The notes under the pieces were generated by a model. The model saw nothing but the letters and a program-made list of their open reading frames with translations. It had not been told where the DNA came from and made no database searches. DNA of 64,000 bases. It comes from DATLNM01 sp035536775. GTDB taxonomy: Bacteria; Actinomycetota; CADDZG01; WHSQ01. The stretch is taken from NCBI GenBank assembly GCA_035536775.1, contig DATLNM010000048.1:1-64000 (forward strand), written 5' to 3'. Each line of letters begins with the position of its first letter. Position 1 is the stretch's first letter. This document shows positions 60,504 to 64,000 of this stretch, piece by piece. Position numbers and translations under genes: made by a program.

Positions 60504-60552
60504 CAGTGCTCCGTCCCGTAAGTAGCGTCTTTGTCCAGAGCGGCCCTGCGCA

Positions 60553-61632
60553 TCAGTCGACCGTCCACGTGTCGCCGGATGACAGCAAGCGAGAGAGGTC
60601 TCCAGGTCCCTGCTGCTCGGACGCGGTTCGCAACTGGTGCTCCATGCCTTCGCCGTAAACCGGGCGGCGGACATCCCTGAACACTCCGAGAGGTGTCGGT
60701 CCCGTCGGTCGTTCCGCGATCCGTGAAAGCGCGAACGCGAGGGTGGGGTCATCGCGATGCTCATCGTGAACGAGCAGGGCCCCCTCACCGACCGACGCAA
60801 CATCCACGATCTCGAGGTTGCCTGCGCTCGTCATCCGGACACCCTTCTCCCCGTTCGTGCCAAATCGGATCGGCTTGTCGTGCTCGAGGTAGATCCGGTT
60901 CTGCGAACGTCCTTCCTTGGAGGTCAATGCGAGGAACGCGCCGTCGTTGAAGATGTTGCAGTTTTGGTAGATCTCGACGAACGCCGATCCCTTATGCGCT
61001 GCCACTCGCCGCAGTATCTGAGGGAGGTGCTTACGTTCGACATCGATGGTGCGCGCGACAAAGGTCGCTTCAGAGCCGAGCGCGAGTGAGATTGGGTTGA
61101 ACGGGTGTTCGAGTGATCCGAACGGCGTCGACTTCGTGACTTTTCCTTGCTCCGATGTCGGCGAGTACTGGCCTTTGGTGAGGCCGTAGATCTGGTTGTT
61201 GAACAGCAGGATCTTCAGGTTGACGTTGCGACGCAGCGCGTGGATCAGATGGTTCCCACCGATAGAGAGGCCGTCGCCGTCGCCGGTGACCACCCAGACC
61301 TGAAGATCCGGACGCGCCGTGGCAACCCCCGTCGCGAGCGCCGGGGCGCGCCCGTGGATCCCATGCAGGCCGTAGGTGTTCATGTAGTACGGGAATCGGC
61401 TGGAACAGCCGATGCCCGAGACGAACACGATCTTCTCGCGTGGGATGCCGAGCTCCGGCATGACGCTCTGCACCGCGGCGAGGATCGCGTAGTCCCCACA
61501 GCCGGGACACCATCTGACCTCTTGGTCCGAGACGAAGTCTTCACGCGCGAGCGTGCCGACTCCCCCGGATGCCTCGGTGATCCCGCGCTCCAGCGAGGTG
61601 TCAACGCCTCTGTCGTCGCCGTGATCCGCCAT
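60553..61632 (-). CDS. korB: 2-oxoacid:ferredoxin oxidoreductase, beta subunit
   Basis: Beta subunit of 359 residues that binds thiamine diphosphate and, with KorA, converts 2-oxoglutarate (or another 2-oxoacid) plus CoA to the acyl-CoA, CO2 and reduced ferredoxin. Cluster and cofactor motifs are RWCPGCGDYAILAAVQ, FVSGIGCSSRFPYYMNTYGLHGIHGRAPALATG, and the ThDP site TGDGDGLSIGGNHLIHALRRNVNLKILLFNNQIYGLTKGQ. LTSKEG and other C-terminal Asp/Glu-rich stretches follow. It comes 18 bp after KorA. The substrate is inferred from the KorAB-type order. Confidence 0.93.
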   Translation of the reverse strand: MADHGDDRGVDTSLERGITEASGGVGTLAREDFVSDQEVRWCPGCGDYAILAAVQSVMPELGIPREKIVFVSGIGCSSRFPYYMNTYGLHGIHGRAPALATGVATARPDLQVWVVTGDGDGLSIGGNHLIHALRRNVNLKILLFNNQIYGLTKGQYSPTSEQGKVTKSTPFGSLEHPFNPISLALGSEATFVARTIDVERKHLPQILRRVAAHKGSAFVEIYQNCNIFNDGAFLALTSKEGRSQNRIYLEHDKPIRFGTNGEKGVRMTSAGNLEIVDVASVGEGALLVHDEHRDDPTLAFALSRIAERPTGPTPLGVFRDVRRPVYGEGMEHQLRTASEQQGPGDLSRLLSSGDTWTVD

Positions 61633-61650
61633 CGTCTCTCCTACCTCTAT

Positions 61651-63504
61651 CTAGATGTATTTCAGCAGCTCATCTTCGAGCTCTTGCGCTCGGAAGGGCA
61701 ATCCCTTCATCTTGTTCACCGGGATGACGTCGATGAGGTACTCGCCGCGGATGATCCGCGACAGCTGCCCCATGTTCATCTCCGGGACGACGATCTTGTC
61801 GAAGCGTTCGAGGACCTCTCGGAGGTTCTTCGGGAACGGGTTGAGATGTTTCAGGTGGGCGCGTGCGACCTTTTTGCCGCGCGCCCGGACGCGCCGGCAC
61901 GCGGCGCCGATCGCCCCGTAGGTCGAACCCCATCCAAGAACGAGGACCGTCGCGCCTTCATCCTCGTCCCACTCGAGCGGCTCGATGTCCTCCTCGATCG
62001 CTTTGATCTTTGCCGCGCGCAGGAACGTCATGAGCTGATGATTCTCAGGGTCGTAAGAGATGTTGCCGGTTCCGTCGGCCTTCTCGAGGCCTCCGATTCG
62101 GTGCTCGAGGCCCGGCGTTCCCGGGATGGCCCACGGTCGGGCGAGCGTCGTGTCATCGCGCAGGAACGGCCAGAAATCCTCGCCCGCGTTCGGTTGCGAG
62201 GCGAACCGTGTCGAGATGTCCGGCAGCTTCTCGACACTCGGGAGACGCCACGGTTCGGCACCGTTCGCGAGATAACCGTCGGACAGGATGATGACAGGGG
62301 TCATGTACTTGACTGCGATCCTGGTCGCCTCGATCGCGGCCCAGAAGCACGATGCGGGCGAGTACGACGCGACTATCGGGAGCGGAGCCTCGCCGTGCCG
62401 TCCGTACATCGCATGGAGCAGGTCCGACTGTTCCGTCTTGGTCGGCAGCCCCGTCGAGGGACCACCGCGCTGGATGTCGATGATGATCATCGGCAGCTCG
62501 AGCGAGATCGCGAGCCCGATCGTCTCGGACTTCAGGTCGAGCCCAGGACCCGACGTTGTCGTGACGCCGATGTGCCCTGCGAACGCAGCGCCCAACGCCA
62601 TCCCGGCTGCCGCGATCTCGTCTTCCGCCTGAACGGTACGCACACCGAAGTTCTTGTGCCGGGACAGCTCGTGCAGGATGTCGGACGCCGGGGTAATCGG
62701 ATAGGAGCCAAGGAACAGCGGGAGCTTCGCCTGCACGCTCGCCGCGATCAGCCCGAACGCGATCGCCTGGTTGCCCGTGATGCGACGGTAGCGGCCGGGC
62801 GCCAGTGTCGCCGGCTTTACCTCGAACGCCATGAGCTCTGCGGTCTCGCCGAAAGCGTGTCCCGCCTTCAGGGCAGAGATGTTCGCCTGGGCGATCGCCG
62901 GCTTCTTCGCGAACTTCTTCTCGAGCCAGGCGATCGTGGGCTCGAGAGGCCGGGAGTACATCCACGACAACACACCCAGCGCGAACATGTTCTTGGCGCG
63001 TTCGGCCTCTTTCTTGTTGACGCCGGTGTCCTTGACCGCGTCCACGGTCATCGAGGTCATCGGGATCTTGTACATCTGGTAGCCCTCGAGCGATCCGTCG
63101 GTCAGCGGATCGTTGGAATAGCCCACCTTCTCGAGGTTGCGGTCGTCGAAGGAGTCGATGTTCACGATCAACAAGCCGCCAGGCATGAGGTCTTTGATGT
63201 TTGCCTTAAGCGCGGCCGGGTTCATCGCGACGAGCACCCCAGGCTGGTCACCGGGCGTCAAGATGTCGTGGTCAGAGAAGTGGATCTGGAACGCAGAGAC
63301 ACCTGCGATCGTGCCGGCCGGGGCTCTGATCTCGGCTGGGTAGTCCGGCATCGTCGCGAGGTCGTTGCCGAAGAATGCACTGACGCTGGTGAAACGCTCC
63401 CCCGTCAGCTGCATCCCGTCGCCGGAATCACCCGCGAATCGGATGACGACCCGGTCGAGCTCCCTGCGATCCCCACCGGCCTCCGGCGGGGCGACCTGGG
63501 CCAT
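61651..63504 (-). CDS. korA: 2-oxoacid:ferredoxin oxidoreductase, fused gamma-alpha subunit
   Basis: Subunit of 617 residues. The N-terminal 190 residues are the gamma domain (VIRFAGDSGDGMQLTGERFTSVSAFFGNDLATMPDYPAEIRAPAGT). The alpha domain follows with RITGNQAIAFGLIAASVQAKLPLFLGSYPITPASDILHELS, VQAEDEIAAAGMALGAAFAGHIGVTTTSGPGLDLKSE and a C-terminal domain with VLVLGWGSTYGAIGAACRRVRARGKKVARAHL. This fusion is typical of actinobacterial KorA. Its partner KorB follows, and a ferredoxin gene lies upstream, so the electron acceptor is encoded in the same cluster. Confidence 0.94.
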   Translation of the reverse strand: MAQVAPPEAGGDRRELDRVVIRFAGDSGDGMQLTGERFTSVSAFFGNDLATMPDYPAEIRAPAGTIAGVSAFQIHFSDHDILTPGDQPGVLVAMNPAALKANIKDLMPGGLLIVNIDSFDDRNLEKVGYSNDPLTDGSLEGYQMYKIPMTSMTVDAVKDTGVNKKEAERAKNMFALGVLSWMYSRPLEPTIAWLEKKFAKKPAIAQANISALKAGHAFGETAELMAFEVKPATLAPGRYRRITGNQAIAFGLIAASVQAKLPLFLGSYPITPASDILHELSRHKNFGVRTVQAEDEIAAAGMALGAAFAGHIGVTTTSGPGLDLKSETIGLAISLELPMIIIDIQRGGPSTGLPTKTEQSDLLHAMYGRHGEAPLPIVASYSPASCFWAAIEATRIAVKYMTPVIILSDGYLANGAEPWRLPSVEKLPDISTRFASQPNAGEDFWPFLRDDTTLARPWAIPGTPGLEHRIGGLEKADGTGNISYDPENHQLMTFLRAAKIKAIEEDIEPLEWDEDEGATVLVLGWGSTYGAIGAACRRVRARGKKVARAHLKHLNPFPKNLREVLERFDKIVVPEMNMGQLSRIIRGEYLIDVIPVNKMKGLPFRAQELEDELLKYI

Positions 63505-63562
63505 CGGATCTCCCCTTCTAACTTCTAGACGTGATGTATGAGCGCGCCGCCACTATAAGACT

Positions 63563-63823
63563 TCAACGCTCGGCCCCCGGGAAAAGTTTGGCACCGACGA
63601 CGTCGTCAACCTTGACCTGGTGCGAGCGTCCATTGCGGTCGATGATCGTCACGCGTCCGTCATCCTCGTGGCCTACTGATTGCACGACGCCGACGAGCTC
63701 GGTGAACGGGTATTTGGGGTCGTCCCTCAGCTTGTACCTGAGCGAGACCTTGCGGCCGAGGTGACCTCGCCATTCCTCGAGGGAAAACTTGGCGCTACTC
63801 GCTTCGTTCCTCCGAGGGGGCAT
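63563..63823 (-). CDS. small hypothetical protein in the Kor cluster
   Basis: Protein of 86 residues, mostly beta: WRGHLGRKVSLRYKLRDDPKYPFTELVGVVQSVGHEDDGRVTIIDRNGRSHQVKVDDVVGAKLFPG. It looks like a small barrel (SH3-like), perhaps binding RNA or protein. GGAG lies 7 nt before ATG 63823, and the start overlaps the end of the ferredoxin gene by 29 bp, so it is translationally coupled between ferredoxin and KorA. No name is known to me. Confidence 0.68.
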   Translation of the reverse strand: MPPRRNEASSAKFSLEEWRGHLGRKVSLRYKLRDDPKYPFTELVGVVQSVGHEDDGRVTIIDRNGRSHQVKVDDVVGAKLFPGAER

Positions 63824-64000
63824 AAGGACTCTCCATCGCGCCACCCGACGCCTCTGGGTTCTCCTGGAACCATTGGGCATTTATTGCCGTGAAATTCGCC
63901 CATTCGCCCGGGACGTTGTCACCGGGGAAGATCGCATCGACGGGACACGCCGGCAGACAAGCATCGCAGTCGACGCACTCCTCAGGGTGGATGTAGAGCT
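63795..64000 (-). CDS. ferredoxin, 5' end beyond the window
   Basis: I translated the window edge directly. The open frame ends at TAG 63795 and reads back to the edge as LYIHPEECVDCDACLPACPVDAIF, with a CxxCxxCxxxCP cluster motif, then PGDNVPGEWANFTAINAQWFQENPEA, which is typical of 7Fe (FdxA-type) ferredoxins. The first cluster lies outside the window. It is the probable electron acceptor of KorAB downstream on the same strand. Confidence 0.9.
   Translation of the reverse strand, partial: LYIHPEECVDCDACLPACPVDAIFPGDNVPGEWANFTAINAQWFQENPEASGGAMESPYAPSEERSE

Noticed and set aside
61147..63528. A 793-residue plus-strand ORF opposite korA/korB.
   Set aside because: Pure antisense shadow; both opposite frames have full family motifs.
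1..64000. Search for CRISPR arrays, insertion sequences, integrases or phage genes.
   Set aside because: No regularly spaced direct repeats, transposase or integrase motifs were seen.

Overview
This window is high-GC, gene-dense bacterial DNA from an actinobacterial lineage, probably an uncultivated one because several genes have only a family-level match. The evidence is a WhiB protein, a SigR/RsrA-type sigma and anti-sigma pair, a UPF0182 giant membrane protein, a DUF2342 zincin relative, an LLM-type (F420-family) oxidoreductase, Lys/Arg/Ala-rich histone-like tails, and many genes that look leaderless, with a TANNNT box 6 to 8 nt before the start codon. There are no phages, insertion sequences or CRISPR arrays. 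One tRNA (initiator fMet) is present.

Layout. 1-4 kb: acyl-CoA carboxylase beta chain (cut by the window edge), an enoyl-CoA hydratase-family gene, a triple terminator-like tandem repeat and a secreted beta-propeller protein. 4-11 kb: anti-sigma/sigma pair, D-Ala-D-Ala ligase, a membrane-anchored MurF-like ligase, an alpha/beta hydrolase and a membrane-fused spermidine synthase-like protein. 11-18 kb: an AAA-type small kinase and three secreted proteins that seem to share a C-terminal beta-rich domain. 18-31 kb: tRNA-fMet, UPF0182, a FecR-like protein, a large sensor kinase, a PDZ-Lon-like protease, MreB, an epimerase, a degenerate DUF2342 protein and an M20 peptidase. 31.8-35.5 kb: a 1221-residue secreted protein with about 27 thrombospondin type 3 calcium-binding repeats. 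35.6-47 kb: phosphoesterase, rhodanese-ThiF protein, alcohol dehydrogenase, TatA with a zinc ribbon, LLM oxidoreductase, CBS protein, acyl-CoA dehydrogenase, CitE-like lyase, phosphodiesterase, PucR regulator, DUF302, formimidoyltransferase and a histone-like protein. 47-52 kb: WhiB, receiver-like and zinc-ribbon proteins, and two tandem His-rich beta-helix secreted proteins. 52-54.6 kb: a MetE encoded as two separate half-genes behind a SAM-I riboswitch with its terminator, and an IscA-type protein. 54.6-64 kb: TldE/TldD, a ThDP enzyme, a secreted protein, 2-oxoacid:ferredoxin oxidoreductase (KorB, KorA) and, at the edge, a ferredoxin.

The most striking observation is in the rhodanese-ThiF/MoeB-like gene (36146-37279, minus). 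Its frame is interrupted by a single TGA exactly where the family has its conserved catalytic-loop Cys. The frame stays open and conserved on both sides, and a stem-loop with the geometry of a bacterial SECIS element follows 14 nt after the TGA. I read it as a candidate selenoprotein. Other points worth checking are the riboswitch-controlled split MetE, a three-copy dispersed palindromic repeat, and three convergent gene pairs whose stop codons share a single CTAG.
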